From Anarhynchus alexandrinus (lineage: Eukaryota; Chordata; Aves; Charadriiformes; Charadriidae): a stretch of DNA of 64,000 nucleotides. Position 1 is the first letter of the stretch; every line of letters begins with the position of its first letter. The notes under the pieces are model-generated. The model saw nothing but the letters and a program-made list of their open reading frames with translations. It made no database searches and was not told the DNA's origin. Below, piece after piece: positions 25,131 through 37,300 of this stretch. The position numbers were made by a program, and so were the translations under genes. The DNA is taken from contig VUYV01000080.1 of NCBI GenBank assembly GCA_008711295.1, forward strand, positions 2,703,557-2,767,556, in the 5' to 3' direction.

Positions 25131-28100
25131 TTGATTTGATCAGTTCCGTTCTTAATTTCCAGCCTGTGTATCTCTAAAGATCTGATATCCAGAGGATAAT
25201 TTCCTGCAAAATCTATCCCACAGAATTAATGAGAAAAAAGTAGAAGAATGTATTATTTTCGGAAGACTTTTATTTCTGTTTGTTTAAAACATGGTGGGGA
25301 AATGTTTTTGATATAAATGTCTTAAATGATCACACCAGGCCATGAGATCCATTTAAAAATCTGTTTGAACTATATAAATACAGAACAAGTGGACAAAAAA
25401 GCAGTTGTGACTGCCATCTGGTAAAAAAAAAAAGAGGCCAAGGACATCTATGGCCTGTGGAAATGCAGATGAACAAATCCAATGAATAGATACTGATATT
25501 TCAGTAGTTGTTATTTCAGTAAAAAAATACAGAAACCTGTTAGTGAGTGTTGTACTGCTGCTTATTACTTCTCATTGTAAGGCTAAAAAAGCACCCATCT
25601 GCCATTCTGAAACTTTAAACAGTCTCTGAACAGGAAATGTAACTAAAAATTTTATATCCGATAGCACAAATGATAGCATCGCAGTACCAAAGAACACAAA
25701 GCTTTACTGTTTTATATCAGTAGTAAATTGTGCATAGATTTCTACAGTCCTGGAAGAATGAAAATGTATTAGTATTATTCATTCTGTTAGGTATGGTCTA
25801 GAAATGGTCACAGGCTTCTAAGTGACTCTACGGATTGTCATCACTGCAGAAGTCAGAGAAGAAGCTCATTAGTAAGAAATAGCAAAAAACTTGCTGGAAT
25901 TTTAAATCTCTCACGGCTACCTGGTTTTAAAGCGTTGTGCAAATAGTAGTATTCATCCATTTTCCTCAGCTTCTGCCAATACTTCTGGTCAGCCAGCTTT
26001 TCCTGAATTTACCCCGTCCTCACTCAGTGTTTGAGAAAAATCCCTCTGTTAGTTGCCTCAGATGAATGCTATGGAATAGGTATGACGTTCTCCTCCTCTC
26101 TCTCTCATAGGTCAGAACATGACATCTTCTTAAGTTGCAGCATACTGCTGCGAAGACATTTCTGTTTGTTTAGTTCAAAACAATTCAAAACTCATGATCT
26201 AAAATCTAAATATGTTGAGAGATAAGAGAGAAATTCAAACAAAAATAGGCATGCTGATAGAATATATATATAATGCATAACTAAAAAATCTTTCTTCCCG
26301 CTGTAAAATGAAGATAACCAGTGTTTTATAGGCAGCTGGTAGCCCATATGCCAGATCTACCAGATCTGAGTAGAGGAGTTTGGACTTATCTAGTAAGTGT
26401 GCTGTGGGAGAAATAGGGGGAGATCCTGCAGCATTTTATTATATCAAGTGAAATGACAAGAAATGTAGCTATTTTGGCCTGACCTGAACACACCACTGGG
26501 AAAAAAGGGGCCCTGACCATAACAAACTTGACCATCACCAAACCACATATAATTTTTTCTCTTCACTCCTTTTGTCAGACATGGAACCTTTTCTTTCTTG
26601 TACCTCATAGAACCTCAGTTCTTTTTGCTCTTTCTGTTTGTGTTTGTTTTGGGGTTTTTTTGTATTCAATGTTAGCTTTTTTTTCCATTCGAAGTATAGA
26701 AACAAAGGTACTTAGAGACATGCCATTTCTGAAGAAATAGGACAGCCTCTTATGAAAATCTATGGTTGATAATAGAAGCTTTCTCTATTAATTATTGCCT
26801 TTGTGCAAATACATTTGGATTACAGGTTTTCTTTCTACTGCACCTCTTCCTGCAGAAGTTCCTTTCAGCATATATCCACACATCTGACTTCCCACTGTAG
26901 TCACCCACCCTCTCTGTTACTTCTGCTGAAAAAAGGTGTTTTTACAATGCTAGTAACATTCTTTCAAATATTCACTGCCCCTAAACCACAGTGTTAGACT
27001 GAGAAGAAAAAAAAGAAAACAAAAAAAAAATCCCCGTTAAAAGACAGCTTAGGTATTTCTTTATTGTATCAGTTAGGAATTTTCGACAGCTAAACTTTAT
27101 TGGCCATATTTACTACATTCAAATCTGAAAACTCTCCTTGTTCTTCCCAAAAAACTCTCAGATTTCTGACCAATTCAATAAGTTACCTATTAACTGTTTC
27201 ATTCAGAGTTTATCATAGTGCAGTGTACAGTGAATGGTTCTTCCTATTTCCAGTTATAAAATAATATAGAAAGACAACTCAAATCTTGACAGTACTTTTC
27301 TAATAATACTTTTTCACCTGAAAAATGGATATTGCTACAGCTGGACAGAAGCTTCAGCAAAGTGAGATTCATGGAAACAGTATAACTTCAAATAAGAAAG
27401 GAGAAGTTTAGTCTCTGAAATACTGATAAATGTCAGAGTTCTCTGAGTTATAACACACAAATGTAATTGTAAAACATCCTTCATGTCTATTCTAATACAG
27501 AGGGCCCTAAAAATCTGTAGTTCATTAAAGCTGAAGAAAAACTGATACATGAAGTTTTAACATTACAAGCACAATCTAGTGAATGACAGATGAGGAAATA
27601 CCATATGTTTCGTGATCAATGTGTTTTTCTCTTTCAAAAGAAATATACATGTGTGTATTGCTCACAGCTTTGTAAATGTAGTATCCTTTCTTTACATTTA
27701 GCTTAACCATATAAATAAGAATGACTCACCTGGGAAAGATCACAGGATTAAGCACTTTGCTACAACTAGACCGTTTAATGTTTTAATTAATGTCACAATC
27801 CCTGTGGCTTCTAAATAACTGATTTGGCTTCAAGAGTAGGTAGCAGAAATAACAGCAGTATCCAAGGGTATGTCATGAATAATCAGGAAGAGCCTGTATT
27901 ATAATGCGCATAGAAAGGTATTTGCAGATAACAAAAAAAGTTCTCTAAATGTCAAAATACAAACTGAAATGATGAATTGCTGTATTGAGAAGAAATTATA
28001 AATTGACATGTAGAATTCTCTCTACAGTATAATTCATATTTAACAGATGAATCTGAGGCTTGATGAGTGTAAAAGAAATGTTTTCAAAAGCACCTTAATT

Positions 28101-30012
28101 AGTCAGCAAGAGATTGCACATAGCAGGCAAACTTATCATACAAGGAATTTATAACACCATTATCACCTATCTTGTGAAGTCAGTCATTCTAGCTTGGACA
28201 CTGATTTACAGCGCTATTTTGATGAGGAGTCTTTTCAGTAGGCTTCACTGGCACAGGGGAAAAAGACCTCAGCAAATTCAAAAGCCATCTGCCTGAAGGT
28301 TTCCCTGCTAATATCAAAGGTGCAGGTCAGATGATAGTGATGATGGAGGAACTTGGTAAAATCTATCTATTTTTGAAAGGGCCAAAATAGTCGAAGACAA
28401 ATAGTGAACAGAATGTTCAGAATGTTTTGATTCCCTTGCAAATAAATCACAGACCTTTCTTTCACAGTGTGCCCAGGAGAAGAAGTTATCATCATCAATA
28501 TTGGTACACTGGGGAGAGACAAAGAAAGCAGAGAATGTAGCAAGCATCAAGGCAGAGTATGGTACAAAGCAGGGATTATACCCATCTACTGTTGCATACT
28601 GAATTATAAGAGTAGGAAAAAAAAAAAACACAGAAAAAGCAAAGAGGAATAGAGAACTGCATTAGTTGTGGGGAAGTGGAATCTATGCACATTTCTGTGC
28701 ACTAGAAATGTTTAGGATATATTTATACTGGAAATCATAAAGCCATCAAGCCTGTGTTTGATCTGCAAGCAAATGGAAACCTAATTAGAGTCAGGTAATT
28801 CTTGGTTATCCTAATTGGACAAAGCATTTTAATGATAGCTAGAAACTATCATAGAAACAAATGGCACTAGATTGTACACAGATCTGATGAACAGTGATGC
28901 TATAAGCCAAGGTTCCCCTTTGGAGTGGCTGCAAATTTTAAAAAAGAGCAAAAAAAGGGCTAGCAAAGCATGGGGCAGTCATGTGCTAGACCTTACAAGG
29001 GAGTCAAGGCAGCTACTTTGGGAAGCAGGAGTAACTGAGAAGTCAGACACCAAAATTGTTAACAAAGAACTGTCTGTTGTTTTTTATTCCTAAAGCATTT
29101 GCTGAAAAAAAGACTTTGTACTACCTGACCAGAAAACAAAACAAAGAACCCCAAAACATTTTCAACCATTAATTAACTCATTCATGTAACAACCAATCAT
29201 ACAAAGTCTCAAATGCTGGCTCACTGCTTGGGCCAGGGAGCAATAGAAAAAGCCTTTTGGTAAGAAATACCTAGATTTGGGAAGTCTAGAATACCAGTTC
29301 AAAGAATTTAAAAGAAAACATTAATTTAAAATGTCATCAAGCTCAATAATATGAAGCTCACCATAACGTATGTTAGCAAGCACAAGGCTGTCTTAGCTCT
29401 GAATAAAAACCACACAGACTGTCACCAAAAGAAAAGGAAGCTAAGCTGAGGTTGCAGATGCTGCTCTACCCATCCGTGGTTAGTGAAAAAGAGGAATGCG
29501 GAAAAGGAGACAAGTAAAGTAAAGTAAACCAAGTAAACCAAGCTCTATCGCCTCTTAAGTAGAAGGAAAAATATAACTTTTAAAACCAAAATAGAACCTG
29601 CTCTCTCTCCTTTCTAGCTCTGCTTTGTAAATATTAAGCCAAATTGCAAAATTAAATTGTATAACTTTCTTCTAGACCAAAAAACAATTTACTGAACAAG
29701 GCCAGGAGTTGAATCCATAGTTCCAAGGGCAAGTTATATCTAAGCTGATGCCCACCAAGCAGTCCTCAGTTTGTAGTCCCTGGCCATCAATATTCTGTGG
29801 AAGAGACTCACTGTGGAAGTCAGCTGTTGTGTGGAGACATTTTCAAAGGAATTTTTGCAGGAGGAAGTATGATAGAAAGAAAATCAAGAGCTCAAACCTA
29901 TTTAGTCAAAGGCAATAATAAAGACTTAAGAAAACCTATGGTTTAGAACAAATCATCCTATCTCTTTAGATATGACATGTTTATAAATGCCTTGTTCCTA
30001 TATTTTGGATAG
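25131..30012. other. Intergenic, no gene seen
   Basis: AT-rich noncoding sequence. A small perfect hairpin (ATGATAG, 7-base loop, CTATCAT) lies at 28,832-28,852. Slippage repeats based on AAGTA and AAGTAAACC lie near 29,513-29,541. No supported exon or RNA gene. Confidence 0.65.
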
Positions 30013-30620
30013 GAATATGGGTCTGTAGTCCTTGCCTTTTCAGAAGATGGGCATAATATTTATCTTTCTGCTAGTCATGAGGAACTTTCCCTAATCATCA
30101 CAACTTTTCAAAAGATTTTGAGAGAGGCCTTACACCGACAACAACCAACTCCTTTAGCACCACCAGATAAGTCCCCTCTGTCCCATGGACTTGCACATGC
30201 CCAGTTTACTCAAGCTGATTCTGATTCAATTGTCTATTGTGGACAGTAACTTTCTCCCCCAAACTTCGCTGCTAGGAACAGAGACCTGTGAGGCCTGAGA
30301 GCAGACCTTGCCAATAAAGACAGAAACAAAGACTGCATTGGTGTCAGCCTTCATCCTCATTACTAGATTGCTTGCCCAGTTCATCAAGGGGCAACGTTTT
30401 CCCAGGTCTTCCTTCTGCTGCCAGTGTACCCACACAAGTTTGTTTGGCATTTTTTTTTGCTGTTCACATCCCTTACAGTTTGAAGTCTAGCTCAGCTCTG
30501 GTCTTCTGAATTCCATCCTTGCATGCCCAAGCAATGCTTCAATATTCCTCCTTGATAGCCTGTCCATGCTCACACCTCCTATACACTTTCTTTTTGTGCT
30601 TGAGTTGCCAAAGGGAAGTT
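30013..30620 (-). mobile_element. CR1 ORF2 internal fragment, ancient and degenerate
   Basis: Read on the - strand, this follows the central CR1 ORF2 in order: the linker between endonuclease and reverse transcriptase (AGGAGGAATATTGAAGC...GGGCATGCAAGGATGG), the TACACTGGCAGCAGAAGGAAGAC region, the AACTGGGCATG...AAGTCCATGGGAC stretch, and the start of the fingers (CCCATCTTCTGAAAAGG...ACTACAGACCC). The reading frame is broken by stops and indels. Neither the 3' tail nor the active site is present, so this is an internal piece of an older insertion. The 74-codon frame at 30,226-30,450 lies inside it and is not a host gene. Confidence 0.75.
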
Positions 30621-33600
30621 ATGGGATTGTGAATGGGTAGATGTCATGTTTTGGGCTGGGATAATCTGTGAAATTATGAATGGACAAGAGACAATCCAAG
30701 TTACAAGACCATATTGATGCAAAATATGATTAATTTGAGAATACCTTCCACAGATAAAACTTACAAGGCTCCATTATTCCTTACCATTAAATAACTCTGG
30801 GTTTCATCTGGAAGTTCATCATTGCCTCAATGACCTGACACAAAGTCTTGAGATCCATTAGATGATAACTTAAGAGAAATATTCGGAAAACTACCAACCT
30901 GAAATTTTGTGAGCAGTCAAGGATCACCATCTGTAATGTTCTGTTCAAAGTACGTTATAAGAAAAAACTGTTGAGGTGGAATATATATCGTTTTGATATT
31001 CAAAAACATACGGTGAACCCAAATGCCAAACTATGTATTTAACGAATCATGCTGTTTTATTATACACACCTATAAAAAATATGAAAATGAAGGTCATAAG
31101 AGGACAGCATTTTTAATAATTTCCCAAAACACCTTTTGTATTTGACAACATTTCAAATCTTTTAGTGCTTTTGTATTTTCCAGTAACCTATTTTTATTCT
31201 TTGCATTATTTATGCACCTGCTAGCTGAGACATGCTTACTAGCAATGTATGCATGCTCATATTCAAGCATTAGCAAGAGAAAAGTTAAAAATAATAGGGA
31301 AATGGTACCTGCAGCACAGGTGGGAAAAATCCCAAAAGAGCTGGATAAGCTTCAGGTAAATGCCATATTTTTTAATTAAAAAAAAAAAAGTTCAAGTCAG
31401 TTCTTGTTTTCTCAGAAGCAGTTCAATCAATCTTAGCCAAGCTGTTTGTTGGGGGTTTTTTAACATTACCCTAATGCCAAACACATTCAGATGTCAAAAT
31501 GAAATAGGGGTGGAGATAAGGAAGATAAATAAATCTGATAAAATAAATAAATCTGGTAATATAATCATTGTATATTCATTACCCTTGCTGCCAGGGTGAC
31601 TTTGTAGGGCCTTCAGACATCCAAGGAATGTAGATAGATACTTGCTTTCAAGTCACTTTATTTTGAAAACTTACAGGCTTAAACAACAAGAACAACAATT
31701 TGGTTAAAAACCCAATCTAATATACTCTGAACGCTGAGTGGTTTTAAGATTCAGTCTGAACATTACCTTGAATGTTGTGGAGGGGATGACATCAGACAGT
31801 GAAAAATTTGCATGATAGGGAAAAGGTAAGGATGGCTGGAGAGGTAACTAGCACTACGCAGGCTAGAACCCAAGCAGTCCTCTCTTTTACCTTCTATCAC
31901 TGCCAGAATTTGCTTCAAGACTCTTCTCTTTTAATTTTCCATAATCCTGTGTCCTTTGCTATTCTTACAGTTATTCTTACAGTCATGAGCAAGCCTGCCA
32001 AGGCAAATAGGATTTGTCTTTTTACAACTGCAGCTGCTCTTTAGAAATAACTCAAAGCTGACAACAGTCATGGCACCTTCCAGGTTGCTAGTTGAAAAAT
32101 CACATTCATCATCTAGGTACAGATGATCTCACCACATATATCTCAGTTAGTACCTATGAATCCCTTGTTACAGCAATGTTTTCTTCATCTCATCATTTTG
32201 CTTCCTCTTTGGTCATCTCTTTAAAGGCAGTTGAATTCCTGATTTCCATACTACTTTTTCCACTACTTTTCCACTTCACGTACTTTTCTACTGAAGTATT
32301 AAGGCAGCAAAGAAGAAAATCTTCTTGTTTCCTTATCTCAAGCACCAGTGAAGCTTTTTTATGCTATCAGTCTATGGGGCTGGTGTTTGTTATGCCACAA
32401 TACACAAGCTAGAAACATGCACGCCATTGTGAAGAAGTATCTAACTGGGAAAAGTCATGGTGGCCATAGAAATCAAAGGTTGGGAGGTTTCTGAGGTATA
32501 AAAAGCAAAATAGGAAGGAGTAGCTGAGTTAGAGAGAGTTGGTGGAATCTGGGCAAAGGCAGAGCAAAAACTGAGAAACTCTTACAAGCCATGCAGAAGC
32601 AGCAGAGGATGAAGACAGGAGGATCTAGAAGGAATGGAAATTATTCTTGGGGAGAAAGAACAAACAGAAAGACCAATGCATGCTGAAAGACAGACAATGT
32701 CTGGCTGAAAGAAAGGAAGCTTTACCGAGCATTCCTCAGTTTTGTTGGCAAAAAATTTCCAATATGCAGGACCCTTCCTAAGATCCTTTGCGTATTAGTT
32801 GGCTGCCAAAGGTAGGAATAGGACTGAAAGCTGTATTTATAATGTAACAGAACACTGCTATTATAGATGAAATAATTGGTGTCTGACATCTCTCCATAAT
32901 TAACCTTTTTCATTATACTGTATGCCCATGTTAACCTCTTGTCAACTACTGTTTTTTTCCTGTAGTGTGAGACATTACGCTCACATTTCTTTTAATATAA
33001 AAGAGGCCAAGAGATTCATTATCGCTGTTTATTATCATTATTCCTAATGATATAATGAGGTATTACCCATGGCATTTTACTGTATGTCTGCTCAAGTAGA
33101 TTGGGATTTGCAGCAAGGTCCTGTTTAGACATTGAATGAACCCAACAGTCATGTTTAATAAGTCTTATGTTCTGTCAGAAAAAGCAGCTTATTACTAATG
33201 AGATGTATTATGTTATTCAATACCCAAATAAAACTGTATTTCTCAAGTATGCATGCCTGGGGCACAAATCTGACAAACACTTAGGGAAGCAAAATGCTGT
33301 CCAAAGAGACAGTGATTAATAAAGACCAGTTGGGGGGAGGTTGTTTCCACGTTCTAAAATACTGGCTTTGCTATACTTATTTCTTGGAGTGAATCCAGTC
33401 GGAGAGAACAGTGTAAGTATGCTAGGGAGAGCTTCAGGGAACTGCGGAATATTCACAGAGTCTCTGCCTACTGGCTGAAATGCCAGCAACTTATATGGCT
33501 ATGTTGCTGGAAGCAAGAAGAAAGATTTGCTCAGTTACTAAAGTGATGCCTGGGCATCTTTAGTTTCTTTAGTTGAAGCATAAATAAGAATTATGGTGAA

Positions 33601-34217
33601 CTTGCATTACATTTTGCATTACATTTGCAGAATATTTTACCCTGTCTGCACACTATGGACGTGGCCTTTACTCAAAGAGAATTGGTATCATTCAATTGCA
33701 CAAAATGTTTTTCACAAGCTACACTATGGAAGAAAAGCCATACTGGTGGTAAAATCTAAAACCTGATATGTCTGTACAATGAGCTTTCTTACATCTTGGA
33801 ACAGTCACTTCTACAGAACTGATGGCACCCAGTGCTAAGCCATAATCACCTAGCCTTTCTTTGCTTACTTCACATAAGTAGAAGTTCCTGCATAGGAATG
33901 CCCTTACGGATGCAGAGACGCCAACAGCAACTAGAAGCGGATGCGTAGGGAAGCGAGCTTTACGCATAGATGATTCTCCAGGTAGTTTACTTCACCCTTC
34001 GTACTTCTGCTCCATTTTATTTAAAGCTCACCTCAACACACCTGCCAGCTGGCCAGAAACCACAGAAAAGCCCACACTTCAGAGAACTCAGAATACAGCA
34101 GAAACATTTGGGGAGAAATAACCAGTTGGTGTAATTATAGATAATATTTATTTTCAAATTACTTCCATACAAAAGCAAAAATGCCTACAGAATTTAAAAT
34201 AAACTGATTTTTGTTAT
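30621..34217. other. Intergenic, no gene seen
   Basis: Noncoding sequence with short frames only. An A/T-rich tract follows 31,370 and GA-rich stretches follow 32,500. Nothing recognisable as exon, RNA gene or transposon. Confidence 0.65.
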
Positions 34218-34342
34218 TGTCGGGGTTTAACTCCAGCCAACAACTAAGCACCACAGCCACTCACTCATTCCCCACCAGTTGGGATGGGGGAGAGAATCAG
34301 AAGAGAAAAACTGATAAAACTCGTGGGTTGAGATAAAGACAG

Positions 34343-34348
34343 TTTAAT
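34343..34348 (-). terminator. LTR polyadenylation signal ATTAAA
   Basis: ATTAAA on the - strand, about 180 bp downstream of the LTR TATA box, in the position expected for the R-region polyadenylation signal. Confidence 0.6.
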
Positions 34349-34529
34349 AAGTAGAGCAAAAGCCGCATGCACAAACAAAGCAAAACAAGGAATTCATTCA
34401 CTGCTTCCCATCAGCAGGCAGGAGTTCAGCCATCCCCAGGAAAGTCGGGCTCCATCACGCGTAACGGTTACCTGGGGAGACAAACACCATCACTCCAAAT
34501 GTCCCCTCCTTCCTTCTTCTTCCCACAGC

Positions 34530-34552
34530 TTTATACACTGAGCATGACGTCA
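34530..34552 (-). promoter_or_regulatory. LTR core promoter: perfect CRE plus TATA box
   Basis: On the - strand the palindrome TGACGTCA (34,545-34,552) lies 9 bases upstream of TATAAA (34,530-34,535). TGACGTCA is the full consensus for CREB/ATF factors. This close pairing is the LTR promoter layout. If still active, transcription would run leftward, away from TANK. Confidence 0.7.
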
Positions 34553-34790
34553 TATGGTATGGGATATCCCTTTGATCATTTGGGGTCACCTGTCTCAGCT
34601 GTGTCCCCTCCCAACTCCTTGTGCACCCCCAGCCTGCTCGCTGGTGGGGTGGTTGTGAGAAGCAAAAAACACTCAGCAATAACAAAAACACCCTTGTATT
34701 ATCAACACAGTTTTCAGCACAAATCCAAAACGTAGCCCCATACTAGCTACTATGAGGAAAATTAACTCTATCCCAGCCAAAACCAGCACA

Positions 34791-36559
34791 ATTCTATATT
34801 CTACAGCAGTTACAAAAGAATTAACAAAGGTAGAAAAATGCTATAATATCTATTAAATTATATGAGTATACAGAATTCCCTCCTATTCAATTCCTCTTCA
34901 GCAAATTCTACAAAAATTGTCCATGGAGATTTGTAACTTTGTATTTTTCTCCTATGTTTCCTAGTTGCTCACAAAATATTCAAATATGTTTATATATTCC
35001 AAATACAGATGTAGTTTAGGTTTTTCCTCAAGACTGTCCTTTTTATTTAAAAAAAACCCACTTAATTTTAGCATTTATTAACCTTGTTATTTATAATCAG
35101 TGTATTGATTGACTGTCAGTCAATAATCAGTATTGACTGATTTAAACATTTGCATTGATATGACAAGAATTTTAAAAATAAATTAATTAAACCATACAGT
35201 AATCTTAAAATGGCTGGCATTCCATTTGGCACAATGGAAAAGAAACACAGTAATTATGTTGTCGCAACACAATTCATGTATTCAAATATAAGGCTTATGA
35301 TTTTATAGTCAATATTTGTCTTTAGGTGGCTTTATAATGGAAAAATAGTTTTAAGACTCAAGAAAGGGAATACTGTGATAGTCGATGCAGTCTCATATTG
35401 AGCAGATACAGAAGGAGCTGGCCTTTGGAATAACGAGTAGGGAAAGCAGTCTGGGCAGAGCAGAAACTACTGGGTAAAGAGTAAGGAACAGGTTGTGCCT
35501 ATTTGTGCTGCTTTTTATTGTTCCCAAATAAATGAATGTTAATTGAGAAGAAATGCTGTTACATATTTTATGACACTCTGGGTACATGCTCTGAAATCCC
35601 ATGAGGCCTGGTTTAAATTCAAATTAATCCTAAACTACACTTAATTAGCATTGCTGTAGTTGATTTCGCTTTTTTTGTTGCAAGGAAGAATATGATATCT
35701 TACAGTTTTGCTGTTTTCAAATGTTAAAATATATGATGGAGGTGAAGAAGTGATTTGGTAGCTGAATGACTTCCTGGCAGGAGAGAATCTGACAGGATGG
35801 CATTTTACTAATTAAGAAGAGTGCTGGACTAACCAGATGGGAAAAATACATACTGAAACTTTTTTTCTTTCTTTCATTCTTTTTTTTTTCCCCCAAGACA
35901 ATGTAGAAATAAACAAGGACAATGAAGGGCATGCAAAGAAGCACTAGTAAGTAAGGCAATTTGCTAGCATAAAATAAACCTACACAAATCAGATAGTAAC
36001 CAAATAATCCTGCTTTAATCAGATCAAAAATTAAGCAGGAATCAAAAGCCACTGATGTGCGCAAGAGATTTCTGTGCTTCAGACCCATCTCTAACACAAA
36101 TGTACAGTGTGACTTCTGGCAAATCAGTCAGGACTAGATCTATACAGACATTTTAAGTGTCTAAATCCAGTATGCAGACCTCATTATGATCCTTGAAAAA
36201 AAAAAAATCAAGGAGTTTAAGAGATTTGCCATCTCCTCTAGAAAAGGAGGAGATAACATAAACCACCCAAATGCTAGGGACAAAATGAGAAATGTGCTTT
36301 AAAAAATCCCACCATGCTAAAGAACTGAGAATTTTTTTTAGCTACCTTAAGCTCAATAAAGTTTCTGCTTTCTATGCTCTAAGTCAAATTACTGAGGAGT
36401 GAAAAAAGAATAATGCAACAATGTAAAAAAACAAAAAGGCAAAATCAGAAAAGCCGAGGCACAAAAAGGGATGAATAGCAACACAGAAAAAAGATGTATT
36501 CTGCTAATACATCTGTAGCAAGACAAAGACAAAGGGAAGAGAGATCTGCTAATCTGCTA
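34791..36559. other. Intergenic, no gene seen
   Basis: AT-rich noncoding sequence containing the palindrome at 35,108 and a T/C-rich tract near 35,858-35,895. The 126-codon minus-strand frame at 35,717-36,097 is hydrophobic, partly from that tract, and has no recognisable domain. Confidence 0.6.
35108..35124. repeat. 17-bp palindrome ATTGACTG-T-CAGTCAAT
   Basis: Two exact 8-bp arms around one central base. It sits in a 50-bp stretch where AATCAGT and ATTGACTGATT recur (about 35,094-35,142), giving both direct and inverted copies of the same word. Confidence 0.75.
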
Positions 36560-37300
36560 CTCAGTGGATGATTAGAGATGGTATTGAAAAGGCTTATACC
36601 TTTTTTACTTTTCTTCACTACAAGGGTCAACCTCAATCAGCTGGCTAAAATAATTACAATCAGTGACAAGGGGAGAGAATACAGACTAGGAGGGTAGCTT
36701 AGATAAAATATTTTCAAACCAGCTGAGCTTGAAGAAACTCTTCTCAGTATGCTTAGAGAACAGAATAAAGATATTTCGTAGTCATTAGCAATTATCTTTG
36801 AGAATTTGAGGAGAACAGATGAGCTTCTAAAAGAATGAAAAAGGGCAGACGTCATGTTTATCTTTAAGAAGGGAGACCAGAAGAAACCAGGGAATTACAT
36901 ACTGTTCTGCTTAGCTTTCACTCTGAGAAAAGCACTGGACCAAATAATTTAATAAGTTTGTTTAAAAGCTTAAGTTTTTGTCCTGTTTTAAGGATATAAA
37001 ACAGTCAGCATATATTTGCTGAAAACTATTGTGGAAAGTCTCGGCTGGAGCATATTGTCCAGTTTGTTCATTGTACCTTGTGGAAAGTGTGGTTCAACTG
37101 AAGAATAATTAGAGATTTAGAAAAAAAATCTGTAAGAAAGAACAGAAGGTCCCTTGGGAGGCTGTGAAATCTTTATCACCAATATAGATCTTCAAAACAG
37201 GCAAACATATGTTAGAAATGGTTTAGGTAAAGCTGATGCTGCCTTTGGCAAGGATGGTATCTTCAGAGGGCTGGTTCTAGGCACCAGTAAAACAGAAAAT
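36560..37300 (+). mobile_element. Ancient CR1 with internal deletion
   Basis: Two blocks match old CR1 lineages that are also common in turtles and crocodilians. At about 36,560-36,960 lies the fingers/palm part of ORF2 (TCATGTTTATCTTTAAGAAG, then GGGAATTACA). At about 37,155-37,260 lies the end of ORF2 and 3' UTR (GGGAGGCTGTGAAATCTTTA, then AGAAATGGTTTAGGTAAAGC). The middle, including the active-site region, is missing or unrecognisable. Frames are broken throughout. Borders are approximate. The deep divergence suggests insertion before the radiation of modern birds. Confidence 0.65.

Larger units (their letters stand above)
34218..34790 (-). mobile_element. Solo LTR of an avian ERVL-type endogenous retrovirus
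   Basis: A 573-bp unit with the inverted terminal bases of an LTR: on the - strand it begins TGTGCTGG and ends CCCCGACA. The order of signals on the - strand is that of a U3-R-U5 unit: CRE, TATA box, polyadenylation signal, then a terminal region. No internal viral genes, primer-binding site or second LTR flank it, so it is a solo LTR left by LTR-LTR recombination. The five flanking bases differ (GTTAT at 34,213-34,217, ATTCT at 34,791-34,795), so no target-site duplication is visible. The family assignment comes from recalled similarity to LTRs common in neoavian genomes. Confidence 0.88.

Noticed and set aside
34367..34735. 122-codon frame at 34,367
   Set aside because: Lies wholly inside the solo LTR on its antisense strand; not a gene.
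35717..36097. 126-codon minus-strand hydrophobic frame
   Set aside because: The lysine run is from a homopolymer tract. Hydrophobicity is typical of AT-rich noncoding frames.
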